In this document: one piece after another, positions 17,501 through 24,657 of the stretch | How positions within the stretch are numbered: the first letter of the stretch is position 1 | Layout of the letters: each line of letters starts with the position of its first letter | NCBI GenBank assembly: GCA_003483885.1 | Contig: DMXI01000618.1 | Coordinates: 1-24,657 of the forward strand | DNA: 24,657 nt | Direction: 5' to 3' | Origin: Microscillaceae bacterium | GTDB taxonomy: Bacteria > Bacteroidota > Bacteroidia > Cytophagales > Microscillaceae | Position numbers and translations under genes: made by a program | Notes under the pieces: generated by a model | Told to the model about the DNA's origin: nothing | Database searches by the model: none | What the model saw: only the letters and a program-made list of their open reading frames with translations

Positions 17501-20500
17501 TCAGAATCCTCCAGTGATTCCTTGTGATGTAAGTGTTTACTACGCAAACCACACCAACAATCAAGTATCTACAATTTACACAGCACAAACCGACCTTGTA
17601 AACAAAACGGTAACTTTCAAAGAATTTACCAAGTTGCCATTTGGCGATGCTCACATTGCTTTGAGCTTAGATGGTAAGCGTTTGTATGCGGTAAAAGGTT
17701 TTGGAAACAACGAATTGGGTTATGTGAATATGGAAGATAAATCTTACCACACGGTAGGTTATCTTAATATAGGTAAAGTAACTCAGTTGGCATTTGCACC
17801 TAATGGCAAATTGTACTTCTCTGAAACAAACAAGAATGAAGTTTATGTAATTGACAACATAGACGCTACTCTGTATACTAAGTTGGGTAAAATCAACTTG
17901 AACAATGGTTTCTTAGACATCAGTGGTGGAGACATCATTTTTGGACAAGATGGTACTTTCTATGAGGCTACTTCTGCTTCGGGTGGTCGTATCTACCGAG
18001 TATCTAACCAAGGTGGTTTGTTGACTGCCGAAGAGATTGGAAGCTCTCCAAGAAACCAAATCAATGGTATTGCAGTATTGGATCACGGTAACGGAAGCCT
18101 GGTATATGCTGGTAAAGGTAAAAAAGGTTTTACTGTACTTGATCCTAACACAGGTAGTTCTTATGAATTAGCCGCCAAAGGTGATTTGGATGTATTAGGT
18201 TATGGTGACCTATCTTCTTCTTGTATGGATTTGGTAATAGATACGCCTGATCCAGACAAAGATCCATTGGCTTGTGATAAAATTAAAATCACCAATGCTG
18301 GTAACGATGTAACCATCAACAACGAAAACGATCAGGAAGTAGTCGTTTACTATTCAGTTCAGGAAAATGGTCAGGAAACCAAAATTGGTAACCTCATGGT
18401 AGACGCCAATACGTCTATTAATTTCTCTGAAAAAGTACCAAACAACGGTAAGATTGTTTTCTCAATGGGTTCTGACAATATTCAGGACAGTACTGTGGTA
18501 ACTGGCGCTTATTGTGCCGTGAAAACTGGTACCAAGATCGTTGATGCTGGCGAAAGAGTAGAAACAATTCAGGTTTACGAGGGTAAATCTTACGATGCGC
18601 GTGATTTAGCTTGGTTTGACTTTAAAGAAAGACAAGAGCTAAAAGACTTGAATGGAAATACAGTAGAAGAAAGTGATAAAGGAGTAAGCCTTGATGACTT
18701 ATCTACGATATCTGACGAAACCAATCTGAAAGTTGATTTTAAAACTGGAAGAATCGGATATACCAACACCATTGTTTGGTTTAAGATCGCAGGTGGTATG
18801 CCAACAGCTCCTCAAGTGTTAGCAAATAGCCTAACCAATGGCGCTACTGCTACCGGAACTGTAAATGGAACCATCCCAGCGGGAACTAAAATGGGATTCT
18901 TATTGGTAGGTGCTTATGCTCCTAACAACCCATTAGCGGCTAATCCTGGTGCTCAGTTAAGATTCCAAGGCACTGACTTGGAGTACTCTACCGATAATGG
19001 TGCTACCTGGAAAACTGTTTCTAAGGATAGAATGGTATACACCATTGCTGCCTGGAATAAGAGTGGTAAGCAAGGCGTAGTAGCGGGTATTTCGCCAAAA
19101 GCAGATAACCCTGATGAAAAAGTACTTACTGTAGTATTTGAAGACATCGCCAGTGGTGGTGACCGTGACTTCGAAGATGTACACTGTACTGTCTTTATGA
19201 AAGGGGTTACCAAGTTGAAAACCAAGATAATCAAAGAAACCAAAGAGGTAGATGTATATACTGAAATCCCTTGTGGTAACTGTGAAACTACGATCGTAGG
19301 CGAAGGCGACGGTGGTGGAGATCTTGAGTGTCCTGATGATGCTTATCGCAACGTATTGAGCAATGCGGTGTCTGACGATGCCCACAATGGCAACCACGAT
19401 CACAGTATTTGGATGCCTAACCTATTTGTTCAAGGACAAACTGCCATCTTTACTTTTGATAAGGATGCCTACATGGACATCAAAAAAGATGATACTGAGG
19501 CCCACATTTATGGATATGCTACCGTAACCAAAGGTGGTGGTGCCAGTATGGGAGCTCGTTATTTGGTAGACGTGAAATTTACCCGCGCTACTGGAATGAT
19601 GCCTAAGAAAGAGTTGAAGCCAGGTTATCAGACTGATGAGGTAACCAAAGATTGGAAATTCTTTGAAATGGACGAGGCCAATGCTACAATGACCAATGCA
19701 AGCACTGGTCAGGTAATCAAGCTTACCCACAAGCCTGCTGATAAGAAAATGGGCTTACAAGTTGGATTAACTGCCAACGGTAAAAACGTGAAATATGGTG
19801 CTTCGGCTTGGTTCTTCTGGGAAGAAGTAGGTACTGGCAGAAAAGGACACGGTGACTTTAACCTTGACCTTGAAAACCTTTGCCCAGGTAACCCTCTACC
19901 CGACTTGTGTGAGCCTCCAATTGAAGTTATCTATGTATTGGATATTTCAGGTAGTATGAAGTGGGAGTATCCTAAAACGGATGCTGATGGTAAAACCATT
20001 TCCAGATTCCGTGCGGCTCAAAACGCCTTGAACTTTGCAAACAATGCACTTTCTAAGCAGGGAGTTCAGAGTCGTGCTGCCCTTGTTACCTTTGGTCGTG
20101 GCAAGACTTCACAAATAGTTTCTGGATTTACCGAAGATTACCAAAAACTCAACGAGATTGTAGAAAATCTTGGTGCTCCTAATGGTTACACACCAATGCC
20201 AAGAGGTATGCGTGATGCCAAGGAGTTGCTGAAAACCCGCAATCCAGATAAACTTCCGGTAATTATCTTGCTTACCGACGGGGTGCCTAATATTGACTTA
20301 GAAGGCAAAACTTACAGTGCTAAGCAAGCCGAAAAAATCGACATCTATAACGAGGCTACCCAAACTTTCCGCAGCAAAGAAGAAGTTGCTCAAATGGGTG
20401 GTGCCAATGCTAACAACCCAGGTAGCTTCCACGGTCAGCCACTTTCAGAAGTGATGGGCTTGATGGAAGATATGAAAGCGGAAGTAAGTGACTTGTTGAT

Positions 20501-23363
20501 TTACGGATTAGGCGTACAAAAAGACCTTACCACTAACAAAGGTGAGTTCAACGATGATATATTAGAATATGGTGCACACATTACGGGTGCTTTGTACCAC
20601 ACAGTAGACAATGCTGATGAAATGGTAAAAGCAATGGCTGACATCTTACTAGATGCTACTTGTAAGCCTCACAACCCACCAAAAGATCCTACTTGTGAGA
20701 TTTTGTTGAATGGAACACCATTGACTGACAGTACTCAGTGGAATTCAGTATGGAATGGTCAGAACGACACAGTAACGGTAACCGTGAAAAACATCAAGGA
20801 GCCTGTTACTTATACTTGGAAACTTACCTTCCCAACTGATCCATCAGTACCTGCAGTAGAAGCTTCTGGCACATTTGACCAAGATGGTACTTATCAAATA
20901 GTGATTCCTATTCCACCTAAAGGTCAATGGGGTAATGTATCAAGCGATGGCACTGGAATTTTCAAAGCCAATGTAAGCCTTAATATTACAACTCCTTGTG
21001 GAGATCAAAACTGGGAGCACATTTACTACGCTCCAGACGAAGCCGATCTTCAGGTAGAGAAAATAGTTGATAAAGACAGCGTAATGGTAGGTGATACCAT
21101 TAACTACACCATTACAGTAACCAACAATGGACCTAGAACTGCTGGCGACGATGCCGATACCAGCAAGGCAGTGAAATTGACGGATGTATTGCCAAGTGGA
21201 TTGAATGTAGTATCAGTAACTGGTGGAACCTTTACTCCTGCTGGGGTGATGTATCTTGGTGAGATGAATATCTACACTAGTAAAACAGTCACCATCCAGG
21301 CTGTTACAACTACTGCTGGTACCGTTACCAATACTGCAACGGTAAGTGTAGCTTCTCCGACAGATCCAGATTTAGGAAACAATACTTCGTCGGCCACTAC
21401 TCAGGTAATCGCGAAGAAAGCTGATCTTCAAATTACAGGTGCTGGCCCAGCCACTGCTTTCCAGGGTTCTGAAGCCACTTATACCTTTACGGTTACCAAC
21501 AATGGCCCGAACGACGCAGAGCAAATCAACATTGTGAATACCCTGCCTACTGGTATGACTCTAGTTTCTTCTACTGAGGGGGCTATTACTAGCTTGGCTA
21601 CGGGTGCTTCGGCTACGTTTGAGGTAAAAGTAACCTTAGATGTAACTGGTGATCTAGAGATTACTTCTACAGTAAGTAACAACATTGAAGATCCAAACCT
21701 TGCTAATAATGTAGCTTCGGTAACCACCAAAGTGATAGCAGAGCCTAAGGCCGATCTTCAAATTACAGGTACTGGCCCAGCCACGGCTGCTCAAGGTGCA
21801 GAAGTTACTTATAACTTTACAGTAACCAATAATGGTCCTGACAATGCCGAGCAAATCAGCATTACGAATGGCCTGCCAACTGGTATGACGCTGGTTTCTT
21901 CTACTGAGAGTGCCATTACTAACTTAGCTACGGGTGCTTCGGCTACATTTGAAGTAAAAGTAACCTTAGACGTAACTGGTGATCTACAAATTACTTCTAC
22001 GGTAAGTAATAACATTGAAGATCCAAACCCGGCTAACAATGTAGCTTCGGTAACTACTACTGTAACTGTAGACTACTCTAATGAGAGCTGCTTCCCAGTA
22101 TTTGCCGATCGTTACTTGCCTGGATTCAACAAGGCTGGTCAAGGTGTATTTGGAAACGCGTTTGCTGCCATTGGTCAGCCTGAGCGTACCAATGCCGTAG
22201 GTACTTATGTAAGTCTTGGTTTTGGTGGTGAAATCACCTTGATCTACGGAGCGCCAATCGCCAATGGTGATGGTAACGACATCCGTATTGCCGAAGCCAG
22301 CCCTGATGGTTCTACTTGCGACAACAACCCAGAGAAAGCAGAAGTATTCGCTTCGGTTGATGGTTTCAACTGGGTACCACTAGGTGTTGCTTGTGGACCT
22401 AACAGCGAGTTTGATTTAGGTGCATTAAATCAAGCGGCTTTCATCAGAATCATTGATGTTTCTGACGCCAATAGCTTCACTGATGGTGCTGCGGATGGAT
22501 TTGATGTAGATGGTATTGCTTGTTTGAATGGTACCAATCCTACTGGTCCTACGCCAACCCTTACTCCTTGTGTAGGTGGCTCATTGGTATCGTTTACTGC
22601 TGGTACCAAGCAAGATGGCTCTGCATTGGATGCAGGTAATGATCCTAATCAAGCATTGGGTGATGCTACTGATCCTAACGATCCTACTAAGTCAGTATCA
22701 CTTGGTTTTGGTGGTGAAATCGTGATCAAGTTTGACTACGCATTGTTCAATAGTTCTGGTGATGACATTTCTCTTGTAGAATACAGCCCAGAATCTGATT
22801 GTAATGCCAACAAAGAGCAAGTACGGGTATTTGCTTCTAAATTTGGTAACGAATGGGTATTGTTAGGCGAAGGCTGTATGGATGCCAATTATGACTTAGG
22901 TAGCCTTAACTGGGCACAATACTTCAGAGTGGTAGACATTAGCAACCCAAGCGACTTTACCGATGCCAATGCCAATGGTTTTGACCTGGATGCAATCAAG
23001 TGTAACGGTGGCGGTGGTGCTATCTTCTTTGAGGCTCCTCCAGTTGATATTGATGACAGCGACATCTCAGTGAGTCCTAACCCAGCTACTGATCACGTAA
23101 ATGTAGACGTAGCGCAACTGTTTGTTGACTCTAAACATATTGAGATTCAGAGTGTAGTGATTACTTTGACTGATATCAGTGGTAAAAACTTAGGTACGCA
23201 GAAGTTAGACGTAAACAATAACTTGAACCGTATCGTACGTTTTAACCTTATTCAGAAAGGTAATACACGTATTGCAATCATAAATGCTCAGGTTACCTAC
23301 AAAGATTCTACTGGAAACCAGAAAGAAGCTACTGTAACCAAGAAGCTAATTGTTGGTAACTAA
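14595..23363 (+). CDS. Giant T9SS-secreted adhesin: lectin, VWA, DUF11 repeats
   Basis: The 2922-residue product is a modular surface protein. Parts in order: signal peptide (1-24); bacterial L-type lectin domain (about 76-296; GADG at 141-144, IIHNDPRG, and metal-site-like E184, D186, N190 and D195-H200); module A1 (307-511); propeller-like region (525-748); module A2 (758-970); second propeller-like region (976-1216); an unnamed domain (1217-1310); a DUF4114-like region (about 1314-1545, hallmark GGDRDFEDV); an unnamed domain (about 1578-1766); VWA (1775-2022) with the MIDAS residues D1783-x-S1785-x-S1787, T1866 and D1895; an unnamed domain (2023-2148); three DUF11 repeats (2151-2493); modules B1 and B2 (2497-2649, 2657-2807); and a T9SS C-terminal sorting domain (about 2821-2922, starting ISVSPNPATDHV, ending KKLIVGN). 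It probably binds glycans and proteins at the cell surface, with metal-dependent contacts. GGT, ACT and GCT codons dominate, suggesting high expression. Confidence 0.9.
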   Translation: MKKVATSIKATLVVLALGLLSIQAERLGYFDNLSLKSWISSSSKDPEKKKVTTQQQLTPDNQKTPASLVSSSFQTPTLKKDFFMGGLAEPYLKDGKPCDCIQTTSEGKNQRGRVFSYEKLNLRQDFALELDFYFGTRTTEGADGQILIIHNDPRGNDAEGDYGEGLGYGSGRGSQGIAPSMAVEMDTWKNGNRQDPDEDHIAYLENGNVTHNDPGLPLVKMPEMEDGKEHRLRFEWYASAKKIKVFFDKDGNKEIDPNTELLFEVNKDLVDLLGTASPYWGISGATGSRYNLQYFCNPHGKLVFTPTEFCATYEGLEDKSSVEGLGKVHPMLNITTSKGKARVLYEDGKQSVYTAPNDKNAPNGKTKNGCIGNGRGFADTDSQKKRLHDYVFTFENNAAVKNFSMQMLDFGDYNAAKANVQSVILVGYNANGDVVDTDSLIVTKTSHGNLKLTGDACSAQPGEPGNYTFNIVGDGITKVKVLYYNDGTNQYGGNRPSDPNIAIGNICFKMDANGHPNPPADKPECKAYAVNNDQGNSQFYTIDLNNYDFILPLGDVQNGADIQGVELHPVHGTLYAVSGGNATSNKGYLYRVNTETGAMTAVGATGYDNITSLAFNRIDNHLWAWANGAGLVQINLNTGKATLQAASNYQVSGLAWDKDGDQLYAASGSKLFAFNPGNQQITEVSHNLPGETSALEVRPDGLLMGAVSRSGAMTTFVYDLRTFQVVKTERLTTTYNKISAVAWADWCDINDNIVIPAENCVVFNNVTPGTVVEGMGVLHPLLDIKTSGGAAKILVEGGADKIYITPKGSNGSMDDDINTDTKGRIINGCIGAGFADTRPIKDRLHDYAFNFKPGTKVSSFSLKMVDYGDWNPSKATNHSVALVAYDASGNVIDKHELKHTTQAGKTLGKAGDACNSKEGESGKYTFTVKGQGIAQVKLEFENNGSKYGGKRSSDPNIAINKVCFIVDQDQNPPVIPCDVSVYYANHTNNQVSTIYTAQTDLVNKTVTFKEFTKLPFGDAHIALSLDGKRLYAVKGFGNNELGYVNMEDKSYHTVGYLNIGKVTQLAFAPNGKLYFSETNKNEVYVIDNIDATLYTKLGKINLNNGFLDISGGDIIFGQDGTFYEATSASGGRIYRVSNQGGLLTAEEIGSSPRNQINGIAVLDHGNGSLVYAGKGKKGFTVLDPNTGSSYELAAKGDLDVLGYGDLSSSCMDLVIDTPDPDKDPLACDKIKITNAGNDVTINNENDQEVVVYYSVQENGQETKIGNLMVDANTSINFSEKVPNNGKIVFSMGSDNIQDSTVVTGAYCAVKTGTKIVDAGERVETIQVYEGKSYDARDLAWFDFKERQELKDLNGNTVEESDKGVSLDDLSTISDETNLKVDFKTGRIGYTNTIVWFKIAGGMPTAPQVLANSLTNGATATGTVNGTIPAGTKMGFLLVGAYAPNNPLAANPGAQLRFQGTDLEYSTDNGATWKTVSKDRMVYTIAAWNKSGKQGVVAGISPKADNPDEKVLTVVFEDIASGGDRDFEDVHCTVFMKGVTKLKTKIIKETKEVDVYTEIPCGNCETTIVGEGDGGGDLECPDDAYRNVLSNAVSDDAHNGNHDHSIWMPNLFVQGQTAIFTFDKDAYMDIKKDDTEAHIYGYATVTKGGGASMGARYLVDVKFTRATGMMPKKELKPGYQTDEVTKDWKFFEMDEANATMTNASTGQVIKLTHKPADKKMGLQVGLTANGKNVKYGASAWFFWEEVGTGRKGHGDFNLDLENLCPGNPLPDLCEPPIEVIYVLDISGSMKWEYPKTDADGKTISRFRAAQNALNFANNALSKQGVQSRAALVTFGRGKTSQIVSGFTEDYQKLNEIVENLGAPNGYTPMPRGMRDAKELLKTRNPDKLPVIILLTDGVPNIDLEGKTYSAKQAEKIDIYNEATQTFRSKEEVAQMGGANANNPGSFHGQPLSEVMGLMEDMKAEVSDLLIYGLGVQKDLTTNKGEFNDDILEYGAHITGALYHTVDNADEMVKAMADILLDATCKPHNPPKDPTCEILLNGTPLTDSTQWNSVWNGQNDTVTVTVKNIKEPVTYTWKLTFPTDPSVPAVEASGTFDQDGTYQIVIPIPPKGQWGNVSSDGTGIFKANVSLNITTPCGDQNWEHIYYAPDEADLQVEKIVDKDSVMVGDTINYTITVTNNGPRTAGDDADTSKAVKLTDVLPSGLNVVSVTGGTFTPAGVMYLGEMNIYTSKTVTIQAVTTTAGTVTNTATVSVASPTDPDLGNNTSSATTQVIAKKADLQITGAGPATAFQGSEATYTFTVTNNGPNDAEQINIVNTLPTGMTLVSSTEGAITSLATGASATFEVKVTLDVTGDLEITSTVSNNIEDPNLANNVASVTTKVIAEPKADLQITGTGPATAAQGAEVTYNFTVTNNGPDNAEQISITNGLPTGMTLVSSTESAITNLATGASATFEVKVTLDVTGDLQITSTVSNNIEDPNPANNVASVTTTVTVDYSNESCFPVFADRYLPGFNKAGQGVFGNAFAAIGQPERTNAVGTYVSLGFGGEITLIYGAPIANGDGNDIRIAEASPDGSTCDNNPEKAEVFASVDGFNWVPLGVACGPNSEFDLGALNQAAFIRIIDVSDANSFTDGAADGFDVDGIACLNGTNPTGPTPTLTPCVGGSLVSFTAGTKQDGSALDAGNDPNQALGDATDPNDPTKSVSLGFGGEIVIKFDYALFNSSGDDISLVEYSPESDCNANKEQVRVFASKFGNEWVLLGEGCMDANYDLGSLNWAQYFRVVDISNPSDFTDANANGFDLDAIKCNGGGGAIFFEAPPVDIDDSDISVSPNPATDHVNVDVAQLFVDSKHIEIQSVVITLTDISGKNLGTQKLDVNNNLNRIVRFNLIQKGNTRIAIINAQVTYKDSTGNQKEATVTKKLIVGN
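15513..16127 (+). repeat. Adhesin internal module A, copy 1
   Basis: Residues 307-511 of the adhesin match residues 758-970 (16866-17504). Shared elements are the V.G.G..HP.L.I entry, NGCIG....FADT, RLHDY.F.F, DxGD(Y/W)N, a GDAC element and YGG.R.SDPNIAI..(I/V)CF. The module is not a family I can name. Confidence 0.75.
16866..17504 (+). repeat. Adhesin internal module A, copy 2
   Basis: This is the second copy of the module at 15513-16127. Each copy is followed by a propeller-like region, so the duplicated unit is probably module plus propeller. The propeller parts have diverged more. Confidence 0.75.
21420..21749 (+). repeat. DUF11 repeat 2, near-identical copy
   Basis: This is a 330-bp (110-residue) unit beginning ADLQITGAGPAT, with the TFTVTNNGP core and the DPN.ANNVASVTT ending. 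It is closely similar to the next unit at both protein and DNA level, which points to recent duplication or gene conversion. The preceding DUF11 repeat (21045-21419) is clearly older. Confidence 0.85.
21750..22073 (+). repeat. DUF11 repeat 3, near-identical copy
   Basis: This is the tandem partner of 21420-21749. The stretch covering ATGASATFEVKVTLDVTGDL is identical in protein. Differences cluster at the start and in the middle of the unit. Confidence 0.85.
22083..22541 (+). repeat. Adhesin C-terminal module B, copy 1
   Basis: Residues 2497-2649 match 2657-2807 through VSLGFGGEI, the GNDI/GDDI motif, an EVFAS/RVFAS...W..LG element, FDLG/YDLG, and FTD..A.GFD.D.I.C. These strand-rich modules precede the sorting domain and may be ligand-binding; no named family is assigned. 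Confidence 0.7.
22563..23015 (+). repeat. Adhesin C-terminal module B, copy 2
   Basis: This is the second copy of the module at 22083-22541, diverged but collinear. It has the same GFGGEI, GDDISLVEYSPE, VFAS and FTD motifs. It directly precedes the sorting domain. Confidence 0.7.
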
Positions 23364-23394
23364 TCTTCGGATTTAACACCAATCAATATATATC

Positions 23395-23427
23395 AATCCA
23401 GTGTCTGAAAAGGCACTGGATTTTTTT
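23395..23427 (+). terminator. Rho-independent terminator of the adhesin gene
   Basis: A 9-bp perfect stem (AATCCAGTG / CACTGGATT), extendable by a wobble and a C-G pair, is followed by a run of T. It lies about 30 bp after the stop codon and separates the adhesin from the next gene. Confidence 0.88.
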
Positions 23428-23546
23428 ATGCTTTATTTTTTATACTTGCCTATGCCTGAAAACCTCTCCGAAATATTTTATTTATCACTAAAATAATCAT
23501 ATTTGCAAGTTGTAATAAATTGATGTCTGGATAAATAAAAGATAAT

Positions 23547-24657
23547 ATGGGTCATATATTTACCATCCTATTAACAACTACAACTAAACCCCTCATCACC
23601 AACGATGCCGTTGTACTCGGGCTATTGCTCTTAATTTTAGCGTTCGTTTTCCAGACCTCACACAGCGATCGTTTCCGAGGATTTTATAAATACGTTCCAG
23701 CCTTGCTCCTTTGCTATTTTATCCCCTCGGTATTCAACTCATTAGGGGTCATTTCGGGAGAAGAATCTAAACTCTACTTTGTATCGTCCCGGTATTTGTT
23801 ACCCGCCAGTTTGGTGTTACTCACCATCAGTATTGATTTTCAAGGCATTAAGCGATTAGGAAGCAAAGCTGTGATTATGTTTTTTGCAGGAACTATAGGT
23901 ATCATCATTGGAGGACCATTGGCTCTATTGATTATAGGGAGCATTGCTCCCGAAATAGTAGGAGGTACTGGGCCTGATGCAGTATGGCGAGGGTTGACTA
24001 CTGTAGCAGGAAGCTGGATTGGTGGAGGAGCCAACCAAACTGCGATGAAGGAAGTATTTCAGGTAGGCGATAAGCTCTTTTCGGCGATGATTACCGTAGA
24101 TGTAATTACCGCCAATATTTGGATGGCCTTTTTGCTGTATGGAGCGGGTATTTCGGCCAAAGTAGATGGCTGGTTCAAAGCGGATAGCTCAGCAATTAAA
24201 GAAGTACAGGAAAGGGTAGAAAATTACCAGGCCAGTATTGCCAAAATACCAACGTTTAATGATTTGGTCACCATTATGGCCATTGGTTTTGGCTGTGTGG
24301 CAGTAGCTCATTTTGGCTCCGACCTTATCGCCCCTTGGGTAAAAGCCAATGCCCCTCAATTGGCCAAGTTTAGCCTTACTTCAGGTTTCTTTTGGTTGAT
24401 AGTCATTGCCACTACGCTAGGGCTATTGCTTTCGTTTACCAAACTTCGTAATTATGAAGGGGCTGGCGCTTCGCGTATGGGGAGTTTCTTACTCTATGTC
24501 TTGATTGCCTCTATTGGGATGAAAATGGATATTACGGCTATTTTTGAGAATCCAGGCCTTTTCTTGATTGGTATTGTATGGATGCTGATACACGTGATTA
24601 TTATGATTACGATTGGAAAAATCATCAAAGCACCCTTTTTCTTTGTGGCCGTAGGTA
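23547..24657 (+). CDS. DUF819 family integral membrane protein (3' end cut by the window)
   Basis: The frame is open from ATG 23547 to the window edge (370 complete codons, no stop), so the C-terminus is missing. The product is highly hydrophobic, with about nine to ten membrane segments. Features match DUF819 (YjcL-like) proteins: an N-terminal NDAVVLGLLLLILAFVFQTS segment, a YLLPASLVLLTISIDF segment, the glycine-rich GSWIGGGANQTAMKE motif and the VDVITANIWMAF helix. A more polar cytoplasmic stretch (about 220-235) precedes the second half. Function is unproven; a transporter role is inferred from topology. It starts 184 bp after the adhesin stop, past that gene's terminator, so it has its own promoter. 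Reverse-strand frames here are shadows. Confidence 0.85.
   Translation, partial: MGHIFTILLTTTTKPLITNDAVVLGLLLLILAFVFQTSHSDRFRGFYKYVPALLLCYFIPSVFNSLGVISGEESKLYFVSSRYLLPASLVLLTISIDFQGIKRLGSKAVIMFFAGTIGIIIGGPLALLIIGSIAPEIVGGTGPDAVWRGLTTVAGSWIGGGANQTAMKEVFQVGDKLFSAMITVDVITANIWMAFLLYGAGISAKVDGWFKADSSAIKEVQERVENYQASIAKIPTFNDLVTIMAIGFGCVAVAHFGSDLIAPWVKANAPQLAKFSLTSGFFWLIVIATTLGLLLSFTKLRNYEGAGASRMGSFLLYVLIASIGMKMDITAIFENPGLFLIGIVWMLIHVIIMITIGKIIKAPFFFVAVG

Noticed and set aside
18957..19403. 148-codon minus-strand frame in the adhesin gene
   Set aside because: Shadow of the DUF4114-like coding region on the other strand.
14595..23363. CRISPR-like or tandem-repeat array in the repetitive adhesin region
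   Set aside because: Repeats are in-frame protein domains of 110 to over 200 residues, not short spaced direct repeats.
23840..24034. 64-codon minus-strand frame near the right edge
   Set aside because: Antisense to the open DUF819 coding frame, which has clear membrane segments and family motifs.

Overview
The window looks like chromosome from a marine or aquatic gliding-type Bacteroidota, most likely Cytophagales and possibly close to Microscilla. The taxonomic guess is inference. It rests on the moderate-to-low GC, the scarcity of Shine-Dalgarno sequences, a giant secreted protein ending in a type IX secretion (T9SS, Por) sorting domain, the adjacent DUF1800/DUF1501 pair, and a very long HAMP-GAF-multi-PAS protein with the EEM-rich coiled-coil linker common in that order. 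There are no rRNA or tRNA genes, no CRISPR array, no prophage and no intact insertion sequence.

Layout. Positions 135-4035 hold three related small secreted or outer-membrane proteins on the minus strand: two tandem duplicates and a third, diverged copy. A plus-strand PD40/TolB-like beta-propeller gene sits among them and meets the third copy stop codon to stop codon. Positions 4179-8327 (minus) encode a 1382-residue membrane sensor with one HAMP, one GAF and six PAS domains but no kinase, cyclase or other output domain; a good terminator follows it. The 8328-8746 divergent spacer contains a 161-bp MITE-like element with 13-bp inverted ends and a TAA target duplication. Positions 8747-11509 (plus) carry the DUF1800-DUF1501 pair, the second with a twin-arginine signal, closed by a perfect 12-bp-stem terminator. 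Positions 11620-13862 (minus) carry a SiaC-like (DUF1987) regulatory protein and a J-domain-less, DnaJ-type zinc-knuckle protein with a TerB-like C-terminus. After a 732-bp gene-poor spacer, 14595-23363 (plus) encodes a 2922-residue modular adhesin: signal peptide, L-type lectin, two copies of an unnamed module each followed by a propeller-like region, a DUF4114-like region, a VWA domain, three DUF11 repeats, two C-terminal repeat modules and a T9SS sorting domain. The window ends inside a DUF819 membrane protein gene (from 23547).

How they may work together. Most genes concern the cell envelope or signalling: secreted barrels, a surface adhesin, a membrane sensor and an exported DUF1501 protein. 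No single pathway ties them together. The most distinctive items are the lectin/VWA/DUF11 adhesin with internal duplications, the three-member barrel-like family with interchangeable linkers, the output-less sensor, the zinc-knuckle/TerB protein and the MITE with its small amphipathic ORF.
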